From contig CANHVU010000006.1 in assembly GCA_947464275.1 (NCBI GenBank), positions 62,001-126,000 on the forward strand: a DNA stretch of 64,000 bases. The letters are read 5' to 3'. The notes beneath the pieces are model-generated. The model did not search any database and was not told where the DNA came from. It saw nothing but the letters and a program-made list of their open reading frames with translations. Below are positions 34,255-43,947 of this stretch, in pieces. Within the stretch, counting starts at the first letter, position 1, and each line of letters begins with the position of its first letter. The DNA comes from Bacteroidota bacterium (GTDB lineage Bacteria > Bacteroidota > Bacteroidia > UKL13-3). The position numbers and the translations under genes were made by a program.

Positions 34255-35201
34255 TAAAATTTCAATTGTTCATGTTTATCCCAAAGTCCCCAATACGCTC
34301 CAACATCACCTTCCGGACCTGTTTTCCACGACTCATCAAAGGACGCAAAATAGAAGTTCTCAATACCATTTGACTTACACCAATTTTGGCAATCAATAAA
34401 ATAACGCATGGCATTTTCAGCATTTGCTACAGATCCTTTAAACGCACCTCCTTCGCTTGGCCAACCTGTTTCTGTAATAATTACTCTCTTACCTTGACCA
34501 GCATTTTTTGCAGATTCAAACATACTTCTCATGTGTTCAAAAGAATATTCAATAGGACATCCTTCCCAATAAGGGTAACAGTTTGTTAAAATCACATCAC
34601 ATATTTCTGTAATCATTGGTCTGTGAGAAAACTCGTAATATGCATCAACATAGCCCACAGGGATATGGGGAATAGCATCTTTTACTCGTTGGATATAGGC
34701 TAATAATTGCTCTTCAGTTAAATCTTTTCTATACATCACTTCATTACCTACAGCAGCAACATCAACCAATCCGTCTTTTGCCATAGCAATTAAACCTTCT
34801 ATTTCCTTTTCGTTCAATTCCAAGTCATCTCCTAACCATGCCCCTACAAGGGTTTTCATTCCATACTTTTTTGCTACTCTTGGCACATGTTCGTTTCCTT
34901 CAATACACGAGAAGGAGCGCACCCATTTGGCATAAGGTTGTAATATTTTAATACGCCTTTCTACTTGGGCTTCTGTAATGATTGAACCTGGCTTTTGTCC
35001 ATCTTCGTATATGCTAAAACAAATGCCATGTATCACATTTTGAAGTGTTTTGTGCCACAAACTTTTTAAATCATCCTTTGGCAGTTCAGAATAATTAATA
35101 TGAATATGTTGGTGTTGAAAATCAGAATCGTTTTCTTGTTGAATACGAGAATACTTCTCTTGATTCTGCGATGTAAATAAATGACCTTCTCTATATGACA
35201 T
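34254..35201 (-). CDS. GH17 beta-1,3-glucanase-like enzyme, signal-less (copy B)
   Basis: 315 residues: a polar ~45-residue N-terminal extension, then a GH17 barrel with acid/base E154 (VAAVGNEVMYRK) and nucleophile E244 (VIITETGWPSEG). No signal peptide. It is clearly paralogous to the GH17 domain fused to the transporter immediately upstream (shared GQKPGSI/GQKAGDI, KWVRSFSC/KWIRTFSC, GLVDVAAVGNEV/GLVDIAAVGNEV), which implies a local duplication. Eleven bases separate the two genes. Expected to act in the cytoplasm on imported beta-1,3-glucan oligosaccharides. Confidence 0.85.
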   Translation of the reverse strand: MSYREGHLFTSQNQEKYSRIQQENDSDFQHQHIHINYSELPKDDLKSLWHKTLQNVIHGICFSIYEDGQKPGSIITEAQVERRIKILQPYAKWVRSFSCIEGNEHVPRVAKKYGMKTLVGAWLGDDLELNEKEIEGLIAMAKDGLVDVAAVGNEVMYRKDLTEEQLLAYIQRVKDAIPHIPVGYVDAYYEFSHRPMITEICDVILTNCYPYWEGCPIEYSFEHMRSMFESAKNAGQGKRVIITETGWPSEGGAFKGSVANAENAMRYFIDCQNWCKSNGIENFYFASFDESWKTGPEGDVGAYWGLWDKHEQLKF

Positions 35202-35212
35202 GATATGTAGAT

Positions 35213-37567
35213 TTATTTTTTAAACTTGAATTTTTCGTTTTTATCCCATAATCCCCAAGATGTTCCCAATTTACCTTCTTGAATAACTTTCCAAGATTCA
35301 TCAAAAGAAGAGAAATGAAATAGTTCTATGTTATTACTTTTTGCCCATTCTTGCGAACTGATAAAAAATTTCATTGCATTAATTCTTGATGGCATAGCAT
35401 TTTCTACTGTTTCTCCAAAACTAGGCCATCCTGTTTCTGTAATAACTATTCTTTTATCCTTACTCACTTCTTTGGTAACCTCAAGCATATTTGAAAGATA
35501 AGATGATGAATAATCAATGACAGCACCTTCCCAGAAAGGATAGAAATTACATAAAATTAGGTCACAAGCATCCACAAGTTTTGGTCTTTCAATAAATTGA
35601 TAATATGCATCTACATAGCCCACTTCAATATTACTTGGAATGGCGTTTTTTACTCTTTTTATGTATTCAATTAATTCTGCCTCAGAAATCTCGCCCCTGT
35701 GTAATACTTCATTACCCACAGCTGCAATATCCACCAAGCCAGCATTTGCAAGTTTTATTAATGCGTTTATTTCTTTTTCATTTCGCTCTTTATCATTGCT
35801 TATCCATGCTCCAACAACTGTTTTAATGTTTTTTTGGTGCGCAATTTCTGGTATCAATTCATTTCCTTCTGTGCATGAAAAAGTTCTAATCCATTTGGTG
35901 TGAGGTGCAATAATTTCTAATCTTCTTCTTATCTGTTCGGCTGATAAAATATCGCCCGCTTTTTGACCTTCAATATAAGGACTAAAACATAATCCATTTA
36001 AACCAGTATTAAATTGCTTAGAAAATAGGGTTTCTATTTCTTCTTCGCTTTTTGAACTTAAATCTGTTCCAACCAGCTTATTAATTAAAGATTCACTATT
36101 AGATAAAGAAAGTAATTTGCCAGTGAGATAATTGGATGATTGCTTATTTACTGAAGGTTTTTTCCTTTTTTCTAAAAGATCTCTTACTTCTAGTGCTTTT
36201 GCTTCATCAATATCATAATCTTTCATTGCCCAAATAGCAGCCAATGTTCCTAATATTGGAATTCCAACAAAGAAGATTCTTAACCAAAACATAGTTTCAT
36301 CTGTTTGGGTAGGTGCATTAGATTTAAAACTAACAAAAGTGAGAATTAAACCACTTAATAATCCCGCTACGGCAGTTCCAAATTTTACCATCCACCAATA
36401 GATAGCCCCCAAACTTCCTTCTCTTCTTTTTCCAGTATTTAATTCATCAATATCAATTACATCAGAAGTCATAGACATCATGAGAGTAAACAAACTTCCA
36501 ATACCAAATGCAAAAAAAGGTAATGCAAAAAGAAAAAGATAAGGTTTCCCCGGAACAAAAAGTATCCACAATAAAATATAACCAAATACTGAAATGCTTT
36601 GAGAAACTAAAAATGCCTTCTTTTTTCCCATTATTTTAGACATTCTAGCAACAATTGGTATTACAATAACTGTAGTAATCATAGCTCCCACACATCCAAA
36701 TAATGTTGGCCATAATCCAAAACCGTCTTCATTTCCTTTGAACAAATAATATTTGATGATAAAATAAGAAAAACCTGCTGTGGTTTGAAAAGCATTAAAA
36801 ATTAAGAAGGTTGCAATACAAATTTTTCTGAATGGTTTAATTTCTGCCGAAGCTTTTAATCCTTCTTTGATTTCTCCAAAACTGCCCAAGATTCCTTTAA
36901 AATCAATTGGGCTATAATTTTCGTTCAATGTAGATTTACTTGGAATAAAGAAAGCTGGTATGGCTGCTAAAATGGTACATCCAATTGCAACGTACACCGA
37001 TAAAGTTCTAACTGCTACATCGGTTGATGGAAACAAAGATTCATCAGCCATTATTACCCAAAACCAAGGAGCAACAACCCAAGCTAACTGACCAATAAGT
37101 TGGGAAGTAGCCATGATATTTGTTCGTTCATGAAAATCATCACTCATTTCGTAACCCATTGCTACATAAGGAATACTAAATATGGTAAGTCCTGAATAAA
37201 AAATCAATGAAACAACTAAAAAGTACCAAAAATTGTAAGTAACACCATTTTCAGCATACAATTGCCACATTAATGAAAATGAAATACCTAAAATAATGGC
37301 ACCTGCCAATACATATTGTCTTCTTCTACCCCATTTTGATTTGGTATTATCACTTACATAACCCATTATAAGGTCAAATAAGGCATCATAAAACTTCGGA
37401 ATAAAATAGGTTAACCCAAGTAACAACCCACTAAAGCCAAGTTTTTCTACCAATACTACGGTAAAAATACCAATCATTGCAGGGAACATTTGGTTTGCAA
37501 GCATACCCAATCCGAAGGCGATTTTTTGCCCCATGGGCACTTTTTGTGATGAAATTTGATTGGACAT
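35213..37567 (-). CDS. MFS/GPH-type sugar transporter fused to a GH17 glucanase domain
   Basis: 784 residues in two modules. Residues 1-455 are a 12-helix glycoside-pentoside-hexuronide-type symporter (KFYDALFDLIMGYVSD near 58-73 and KWGRRRQYV near 78-86 are the loop 2-3 signature). A linker (455-520) leads to a complete GH17 domain (521-784) with acid/base E620 (AAVGNEVLHRG) and nucleophile E711 (ITETGWPSFGE). Transporters of this class have cytosolic C-termini, so the glucanase should sit at the inner face of the membrane, cleaving oligosaccharides as they enter. No frameshift or stop is seen at the junction. The last module duplicates copy B downstream. Confidence 0.9.
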   Translation of the reverse strand: MSNQISSQKVPMGQKIAFGLGMLANQMFPAMIGIFTVVLVEKLGFSGLLLGLTYFIPKFYDALFDLIMGYVSDNTKSKWGRRRQYVLAGAIILGISFSLMWQLYAENGVTYNFWYFLVVSLIFYSGLTIFSIPYVAMGYEMSDDFHERTNIMATSQLIGQLAWVVAPWFWVIMADESLFPSTDVAVRTLSVYVAIGCTILAAIPAFFIPSKSTLNENYSPIDFKGILGSFGEIKEGLKASAEIKPFRKICIATFLIFNAFQTTAGFSYFIIKYYLFKGNEDGFGLWPTLFGCVGAMITTVIVIPIVARMSKIMGKKKAFLVSQSISVFGYILLWILFVPGKPYLFLFALPFFAFGIGSLFTLMMSMTSDVIDIDELNTGKRREGSLGAIYWWMVKFGTAVAGLLSGLILTFVSFKSNAPTQTDETMFWLRIFFVGIPILGTLAAIWAMKDYDIDEAKALEVRDLLEKRKKPSVNKQSSNYLTGKLLSLSNSESLINKLVGTDLSSKSEEEIETLFSKQFNTGLNGLCFSPYIEGQKAGDILSAEQIRRRLEIIAPHTKWIRTFSCTEGNELIPEIAHQKNIKTVVGAWISNDKERNEKEINALIKLANAGLVDIAAVGNEVLHRGEISEAELIEYIKRVKNAIPSNIEVGYVDAYYQFIERPKLVDACDLILCNFYPFWEGAVIDYSSSYLSNMLEVTKEVSKDKRIVITETGWPSFGETVENAMPSRINAMKFFISSQEWAKSNNIELFHFSSFDESWKVIQEGKLGTSWGLWDKNEKFKFKK

Positions 37568-37578
37568 AATCTATGTTA

Positions 37579-39084
37579 TTAATTTTTAATTACTATTGTT
37601 TGTAATGCTTTTGAATCTATGGTAATCGTTTTTACTTCCTTGTTGATGTTGATTGCAATATTGTATTTTTTATCTGTTGGGTTAAATAAAGCAACAACAA
37701 TGCTTCCATCAGGATTTTGAACAGCGGTAGTCATTACTTCTTTGTGATTTATTTCGCAGCCAATTTTAACAGCTCCTGGTCGCATGAATTTACTAAAATG
37801 TGCCATTATAAAGTACAATGGTGTAAAATACACTTCATCTTTTTCTTCATCAACAATTACAGGAGCAACACACCAATTTTTAAACCAATTAGGCCCTCCT
37901 TGTTTGTTTAAAACCATGTTCCAATCTACCCAACCATCTACATAATTATTCAAACAGCCTATTATGTCTGTTGCATATCTATTTACTGGTGCATATTTTG
38001 GGTGTAAATGACGGTCTTTTTCGCTTGCCCAATCCCAACCCCAATCGGTGGCTTCTTTTTGCCAATACCATTTGTCGTCTTTCCACTTTGGGACCTCAGA
38101 ATCTACACAACCTTCGGTCTCTATTAAGTATTTATTAGGTGCTTTTTTGTGTGCATATTGAAGCGCATCTGGAAAATAATCGTAGGTGCTTTCATACCAG
38201 TGAACGGCTACACCCGCATAATATTTTGATGATTTTTCATCTCTGTACATTTCATCAACCCATTCTTTTAGGCCAGCTCTGTTTTGGTCGTAACCAAAAA
38301 TGTTTACTTTACCCCAATTGTCTTTCTCCAACTTTGGCCCTAAATGATTTTGAACAAAATCAGTCATCTCTTTTGGTGAAAACAAGGTGCTTTCCCAGTT
38401 ATTTCCGTTTCCATGTGGTTCATTAATTACGGTTACGCCCCAAATATCAATTCCTTCTTTTTTATAAGCCGATAAATATTTAGAAAAGTACAAAGCAAAA
38501 GCATCATTAAATTGAGGTAATAACTTTCCGCCTACATAACTTTTATTGTCCTTCATCCAAGGTGGTGCTGTCCATGGAGAGGCTATGATTTTAAATCCTT
38601 CTTTTGATGTTTTATTGGCATCTAAAATCATCGGAATTAAATCAATTTTATCATCTTCAATGGAAAAATGTTTCATTTCCAAATCGTTTTCAACTTTGGC
38701 ATAAGTATAGTTACTTAACGAAAAATCGCACGATGCAATATGTGTTCTGGTAAGCGAATAGTTTGCGCCTTCTTCACTAAAATAAGCGTCTAATATTTTT
38801 TTTCTGTTTGTTAGGCTCAATTTATTTAACAAATGAGCCGATGCCTCAGTAAATGAACCACCAAATCCTGTAATTTTTTGAAATTGCTCGGCTGGATTTA
38901 CCTTTATTGTTAAAGATTCGTCAGCGGGTTTAAAATCTTTAATAAGGGTAAATGCATTTCCGTTTTCTGAGGTTTCATATACATCAATATTCATTTTTTT
39001 TGCATTATTACATTGAATAAGCGCAGCGCAAATCATCCCAATAAAGATGGTTTTTAAGGAGTATAATTGCTGTTTGGTATTCAT
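37579..39084 (-). CDS. GH30 family glucosidase/glucanase lipoprotein
   Basis: 501 residues. A signal peptide ends in ALIQC (lipid-modified C25). The GH30 catalytic barrel opens with QKITGFGGSFTEASAHLL (about 69-86), has acid/base E222 in WGVTVINEPHG and nucleophile E324 in LIETEGC, and ends with the typical C-terminal beta domain. GH30 members of this type cleave beta-1,6- or beta-1,3-glucosyl bonds; in a laminarin locus the likely task is removal of beta-1,6 branches. Probably periplasmic or outer-membrane anchored. Six bases separate it from the GH17 lipoprotein gene upstream, 11 from the transporter fusion downstream. Confidence 0.92.
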   Translation of the reverse strand: MNTKQQLYSLKTIFIGMICAALIQCNNAKKMNIDVYETSENGNAFTLIKDFKPADESLTIKVNPAEQFQKITGFGGSFTEASAHLLNKLSLTNRKKILDAYFSEEGANYSLTRTHIASCDFSLSNYTYAKVENDLEMKHFSIEDDKIDLIPMILDANKTSKEGFKIIASPWTAPPWMKDNKSYVGGKLLPQFNDAFALYFSKYLSAYKKEGIDIWGVTVINEPHGNGNNWESTLFSPKEMTDFVQNHLGPKLEKDNWGKVNIFGYDQNRAGLKEWVDEMYRDEKSSKYYAGVAVHWYESTYDYFPDALQYAHKKAPNKYLIETEGCVDSEVPKWKDDKWYWQKEATDWGWDWASEKDRHLHPKYAPVNRYATDIIGCLNNYVDGWVDWNMVLNKQGGPNWFKNWCVAPVIVDEEKDEVYFTPLYFIMAHFSKFMRPGAVKIGCEINHKEVMTTAVQNPDGSIVVALFNPTDKKYNIAININKEVKTITIDSKALQTIVIKN

Positions 39085-39090
39085 TATTTA

Positions 39091-40368
39091 TTAATTTTTT
39101 AATTCAGGTATTATAACAGTTTTTAATAAGTCTACTTCACTACCATTATGCGTTTTAACAATGGTTTTCCCATCTCGTTTCAAATCTTTAAAAATGCCTT
39201 GATCTATCTTTTCCCATAAGGCATATTTGGCCTTTCCATCAATAGTAAATAATCCAAAATGATTCTCGGAACCTTTTGGGTTATTGGCATCTTTCCATTG
39301 CTCATCAAATGCCTCAAAATAAAAACAAGTAATTTTTTCTTGATTCGTCCATTCACGCATTAATTGATAATACTTTGCAGATTTATATTCATCACAAGCT
39401 TTTGAGCCATTGTTTCCATACAAACCATCGGAGCTAGAAGCCCAACCCGTTTCACCAATATGAATTGGTTTATTTATTCCAATAGATTTCATATAATTTG
39501 ATACACCAAGAAATTGCTTTTTTGCATAATTTAATGAACGCATCATCAAAGAATCTACTTTTTCCCTATGTGCCAAAGCTTCTTCCTGCTCGCTTAAACC
39601 CCAAAAAACCGGATTATAATGGGTGTCGTGCATTGGATAGGTATGAATGGAAACATAATCTACTGCTTCATATAATTTAATTAAATCATTTACATGATAG
39701 GTAGAATCTCCACCGCCCCAAGAAGCAAAATTATCGGAAGAAGTAATCCATACATCTTTGGGTAAACTATTTTCCTTTTTTAACTTTTGTAAATAGGTAA
39801 CCCATTTCAAAATGATATTAGGTTCAACATAATAACTAGCTGCCCACTTTACCATGGCTTCATTGCCCACAGCAATTATTTTTATAATTTCAGGATATTT
39901 GTTTGCAAGTTCAACAGCTCTTTGAATCTCCTCGGTATTAGCTTTCGTGTTTTCTTTGTTATGATTAGGTGTCTTCTCTGTCCAAGCATTTTCGCAATCA
40001 ATCCAAGCACCAAGCATAACATACATTTCAAAATCGGGATTTTCGACACGCAACTCGGTTATTGCCTGCATCAAATTTCTTACTTCATAATACTTTGTAT
40101 TATAAGTGCGGAGCAATTTAATACCCATCGCACTCAGTATTTTCATGTCTTCTTTAATTTGAGAAACAGAGGGCTGCGAATCACGCGTATTTGAGCGATA
40201 ACCTCCATAACATGTTGCTTGGTAGTTTGAATCACCTAAAATTTGAGCGGCCGTTTTTGTTTTCTCCAATTGAGTTGAATTTTCTTTGGTAGCGTTTTGA
40301 GAGCCACACGAAGTTAGCATAACAGTTAAAAGCACTAAAAAATAATATGTTAGACCAACTTTTCGCAT
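39091..40368 (-). CDS. GH17 beta-1,3-glucanase lipoprotein
   Basis: 425 residues. Lipobox VMLTSC (lipid Cys21). The GH17 domain begins near ATCYGGYRSNTRDSQPSVSQ (about 51-70), with acid/base E170 (IIAVGNEAMVKW), nucleophile E306 (HIGETGWASS) and the late FYFEAFDEQWKD. It should work in the periplasm or at the outer membrane, shortening beta-1,3-glucan chains before import. Only two bases separate it from the phosphorylase-like gene upstream. A short C-terminal extension (about 385-425) follows the barrel. Confidence 0.92.
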   Translation of the reverse strand: MRKVGLTYYFLVLLTVMLTSCGSQNATKENSTQLEKTKTAAQILGDSNYQATCYGGYRSNTRDSQPSVSQIKEDMKILSAMGIKLLRTYNTKYYEVRNLMQAITELRVENPDFEMYVMLGAWIDCENAWTEKTPNHNKENTKANTEEIQRAVELANKYPEIIKIIAVGNEAMVKWAASYYVEPNIILKWVTYLQKLKKENSLPKDVWITSSDNFASWGGGDSTYHVNDLIKLYEAVDYVSIHTYPMHDTHYNPVFWGLSEQEEALAHREKVDSLMMRSLNYAKKQFLGVSNYMKSIGINKPIHIGETGWASSSDGLYGNNGSKACDEYKSAKYYQLMREWTNQEKITCFYFEAFDEQWKDANNPKGSENHFGLFTIDGKAKYALWEKIDQGIFKDLKRDGKTIVKTHNGSEVDLLKTVIIPELKN

Positions 40369-40370
40369 GA

Positions 40371-43300
40371 TTACTTCAATATTGATTCTTTGATATATAC
40401 AGTAATTTTAGCTACTTCACCTGTTCTATTAAAGATTTGTGTACTTGTTTCTGCATCAAGGTACAGGGTATCATGTTTACTTAAACTACCATCTTTCTTT
40501 TCAATTTCAAGACGATTTTCATTTGATAAACAATAAATGACTGGAACTTGGCAAACAGTAAAACAAAGTGAGCCAAGCGCAGGTGCAAATGTTTTATGTT
40601 CCTTATTTATGGTAACGTAATGAAACAAACGGTCTTCTGTTGTAAACTCGTTTTTTCTTAATAAACATGGATTAAAATACAAACGACCATTGGAAACAAA
40701 AACACCCAATTCGCCAAATCTACTAAGAATGTCTTCTTTTACCTGGCCTGTCATGCCTGGTTGTTGCGCTCCTCTGTTAGCCGGAGTGTGAGAGTATGGA
40801 TCGGTAGGAAATGCACCGTAAAGTGATGGCGATTTGTGCACACCAACGCCTGCATTTATTTCGTAATAATGCTCCAATAATTTTCCAATTACCTCGGCAC
40901 TTTCTTCTTTTTCTATTGCTTGCAAACATACTTCTTGCACAGCCAATTGCAGTTTAGAAACCATGTGCCAGTAAATAGAGCCTAGACCTTCGTAGCCATA
41001 AAATGTACCAGAACGGCCAGTAAATGATTTGTGGTCAAAAACTAATTCAAAAGTATCTAAAAGAGCTTTCTTTTCACTTTGAATGAACAGACTATACTTT
41101 GTATTCTCTAATTTTACAATGGCATCACTCAAATCGCCAGCATTTTTAAAGTTACCGTTAAAATGGTAATCTCCTTTTATGTCTTGCTCTACGAGCGATT
41201 TATCACCATCAGCTAACATTGCATTGATAAGTTTCGATTCTTTTAAGGCTTCTTTTGGGATATTGTTCTTCTCTAAAAACTTAGGAAGTTGTTTATTTGG
41301 ATAAAGCAAATAGCTATATTGATCCGGACGGAAAAGCGCGCTATTCTTCATACTATCCAATAGTTTTAAGGCATCCTTTGGAGATAGGTAACCCGAACTT
41401 AATACAGCAACTTGGCCTTCGAGCATTTCATTGAGGTAAGAAATAGAAATTTCTTTTTTGTTTCGTATGCTCATCAAATTATAAGAATGATACATCTCAT
41501 CATCACGCTTATTGGCTTTGATGGTATGTTCTATAAACTGTAAACTTACTTTGGCAAATGCTTTAAGCCTACGGTATGAAATTGTTCTTTTCTCTCCCCA
41601 AAATGATTGTTTGTAAATATGTTCTCTGTAATCACTTCCTGCTTGACCTAAACTATCAAGAATTGCTTTGCGTTGAGCATCATTGATGTCATTTTTTAAC
41701 AATGCTGCATGTTCATCAAAAGTTGAATGTAATTTTTTAAAGAAGATAATTAATTCATTTGATACCTCAACGCGATCTTCATCCGCTGTTTGTTCAAGAA
41801 GCTTATCAAAAAACACAAGGAACCTTCGCAGGTAGCATAGGGTTACAACGGAAACACCATTCCCTACAAGTGCATTGTTTGCATCATTCCATTCCGGCCT
41901 TTGGGTATTCATCCAAATTCCGCCACCGGGAATAAAATTGGAGAGCTTAGACAAAACAGTTGCTAATATTTTCTCTATAAAATTTACAGAATAAATTTTT
42001 CCTTTTTGGTCTTCCAAAAGTGTAGCGTCAGAACCTATTAAATCACGCTTTTTTCTGATTTTTGCATCTAACGCTTCCTCAAACTCTATGGTATCTTTTG
42101 CATTGTTTACAATTTCGTTATAACTCTTTATTTTGTAAGGAACATTGGCATATACAAAAAGGTCTTGATTAAAATGGCTACTTAATTGGCCAGGAAAATA
42201 CTTCTCATTAATTTCCAATAATTTTAACAAGTATATAATCTGATGATCTCCCCAATAACCAATATAAGACCATGGATTGTCTGGCTCTACTGTTTCCCAA
42301 TCAAAACCACTTTTAGTTAACCTATATGGATTATAGCCTTCAAAAGTAGTTGCATTTAAAAACTTGTGAACCATACTCTTGGTAAAGGCAGGGTAAGAGA
42401 TTGCCAATGCCTCCCAGTTTTGAAAAATATCTCTCCAGTTGCCTTCGTAATCCAGTACCTTTGAGTGGTCCACTGCGCTGCGGGTATTAATAGAAAATTT
42501 ATTCCAAGGTCTGCTTGGATCACCATGCCTTCTGCTAAATTTTAAAGGCATGTATTCTATACAAATTCTATTAAAATTTTTATCATCGGTTTGAGATGAA
42601 ATTTTTTCTAATTCAAAAAACGAAAAGGTTTCATTCAAGCTATCCAGTAATGTCTTGTGTTTTTCGTAAACTTCTTTGTTTGTTCCAACAAAATAGTTAA
42701 TCAAATCCCATTTTTCAATCTGGTAATTAAAATCAAAAATGCCGCCTCGCATGATATTGAAAAGGGTATTGGAAAAATGTCGTGTATCCCTATATACATC
42801 ATCCGACAATTGGATGCCATCAGATGAAGCATTGAGCTCAATTAATCGTTGAGAACCAAGTTCTATGTCGTCTTCTACCAGTTTTCTAATTTCTTTATTG
42901 GTTTTAATCTCATTGATTAATCTAACAACATCGGCCTGGCTTTGGTTTACATCAGCTATAATCAGCCAATTTTTTTTATTCCCAGGGGATAAGGTAATTT
43001 CCTTGTTAATAAAATAAGATCCTTTTTCAGCTTTAACATCTTCTTCTTGACCAATACCTAATCCCTTTCTAAAATCATCAAGTTGCAAAGAAGATACTAA
43101 ATATTTTGGATTATCAAGTCCAAGAGACCAAGCAATGTTGGCTTTAAGAGCTTCACTAGGTTCAGCTTTATCTACTATAATCGCACTAAGGGCAAATATT
43201 CCCATCCCTGAACCCGGATCTAATTCATTTCTCTTGTAGGCATCAACAAGATTACTAGCAGCGTTTTGTAAATCACTACTCACACCATCTGGCATTATAT

Positions 43301-43826
43301 TTTGTATGCCATCTAGAAAATTAATTTTGAGTTCTTTATCTCCTATATTTTCTATAGTAGATTTACGAACAAAGCCATAAATATTGCTGGAGTTCCATTC
43401 ATATCTAAATGTAAGTCCAAGATTATGATTTATTTCTTCAAAAATGATTTTATTACCAATAGCATTTTTATACAAGTTTCTAGAGACATGAAATTCGCTT
43501 TCATTTCGTTCAGAAAATGGTTCCCATATATGGATTTCGCCATTTTGAATTACTTGAAATATTGACTTAGAACCAGTAATGTCGTATGATTCAGTAATTT
43601 TATCGACAGTGTAATAAGGAAATAATGCAAACTCAGCACTCTTACGTCCAGCAGTAATTCCCCCATTACTGGATATAAACATCCAATGGTGAGAATCGCT
43701 TACTATACTCATAAAAAATGGACGCATTTCATTATTGTTTGAAATGCAAAAGAAGTTTTCTCCTTCTATTTTTAATCTCTTTATTTCTACTAAAGATTCT
43801 TGTTCGACTTGTTTTTGTCCAGACAT
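40371..43826 (-). CDS. Putative beta-1,3-glucan phosphorylase (GH94/GH149-like)
   Basis: 1151 residues, no signal peptide, so cytoplasmic. The N-terminal beta-sandwich opens with FFCISNNNEMRPFFMSIVSD and HHWMFISSNGGITAGR, as in GH94-type phosphorylases. The helical barrel carries GIWMNTQRPEWNDANNALVG near residue 645, where the W-N-D is the expected general-acid motif. The C-terminal region has a putative phosphate-binding SHTPANRGAQQPGMTGQ (about 1012-1028). Length and neighbours (GH16, GH17, GH30) point to GH149-like beta-1,3-oligoglucan phosphorylases, releasing glucose 1-phosphate. Family assignment is inferred from memory of motifs; GH94 or GH161 are alternatives. It heads a six-gene, tightly packed operon. 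Confidence 0.6.
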   Translation of the reverse strand: MSGQKQVEQESLVEIKRLKIEGENFFCISNNNEMRPFFMSIVSDSHHWMFISSNGGITAGRKSAEFALFPYYTVDKITESYDITGSKSIFQVIQNGEIHIWEPFSERNESEFHVSRNLYKNAIGNKIIFEEINHNLGLTFRYEWNSSNIYGFVRKSTIENIGDKELKINFLDGIQNIMPDGVSSDLQNAASNLVDAYKRNELDPGSGMGIFALSAIIVDKAEPSEALKANIAWSLGLDNPKYLVSSLQLDDFRKGLGIGQEEDVKAEKGSYFINKEITLSPGNKKNWLIIADVNQSQADVVRLINEIKTNKEIRKLVEDDIELGSQRLIELNASSDGIQLSDDVYRDTRHFSNTLFNIMRGGIFDFNYQIEKWDLINYFVGTNKEVYEKHKTLLDSLNETFSFFELEKISSQTDDKNFNRICIEYMPLKFSRRHGDPSRPWNKFSINTRSAVDHSKVLDYEGNWRDIFQNWEALAISYPAFTKSMVHKFLNATTFEGYNPYRLTKSGFDWETVEPDNPWSYIGYWGDHQIIYLLKLLEINEKYFPGQLSSHFNQDLFVYANVPYKIKSYNEIVNNAKDTIEFEEALDAKIRKKRDLIGSDATLLEDQKGKIYSVNFIEKILATVLSKLSNFIPGGGIWMNTQRPEWNDANNALVGNGVSVVTLCYLRRFLVFFDKLLEQTADEDRVEVSNELIIFFKKLHSTFDEHAALLKNDINDAQRKAILDSLGQAGSDYREHIYKQSFWGEKRTISYRRLKAFAKVSLQFIEHTIKANKRDDEMYHSYNLMSIRNKKEISISYLNEMLEGQVAVLSSGYLSPKDALKLLDSMKNSALFRPDQYSYLLYPNKQLPKFLEKNNIPKEALKESKLINAMLADGDKSLVEQDIKGDYHFNGNFKNAGDLSDAIVKLENTKYSLFIQSEKKALLDTFELVFDHKSFTGRSGTFYGYEGLGSIYWHMVSKLQLAVQEVCLQAIEKEESAEVIGKLLEHYYEINAGVGVHKSPSLYGAFPTDPYSHTPANRGAQQPGMTGQVKEDILSRFGELGVFVSNGRLYFNPCLLRKNEFTTEDRLFHYVTINKEHKTFAPALGSLCFTVCQVPVIYCLSNENRLEIEKKDGSLSKHDTLYLDAETSTQIFNRTGEVAKITVYIKESILK

Positions 43827-43862
43827 TATTTGGTATCTATATCGTAGTTATTTATATTTATA

Positions 43863-43894
43863 ATAGTAGTTTTTTTACAAAAATCAACTACTAT
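43863..43894. promoter_or_regulatory. Inverted repeat around a putative promoter of the phosphorylase operon
   Basis: Arms ATAGTAGTT (43863-43871) and AACTACTAT (43886-43894). On the minus strand the loop holds GATTTTTG, one base from the -7 consensus, with a TTG 21 bases further upstream. The arrangement looks like an operator overlapping a promoter, 37 bp before the start at 43826. Tentative. Confidence 0.4.
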
Positions 43895-43947
43895 GAAATT
43901 CATATTCAATTGATAATTAGTAAAGGTTTGTTGGTGCTAAATTTATA

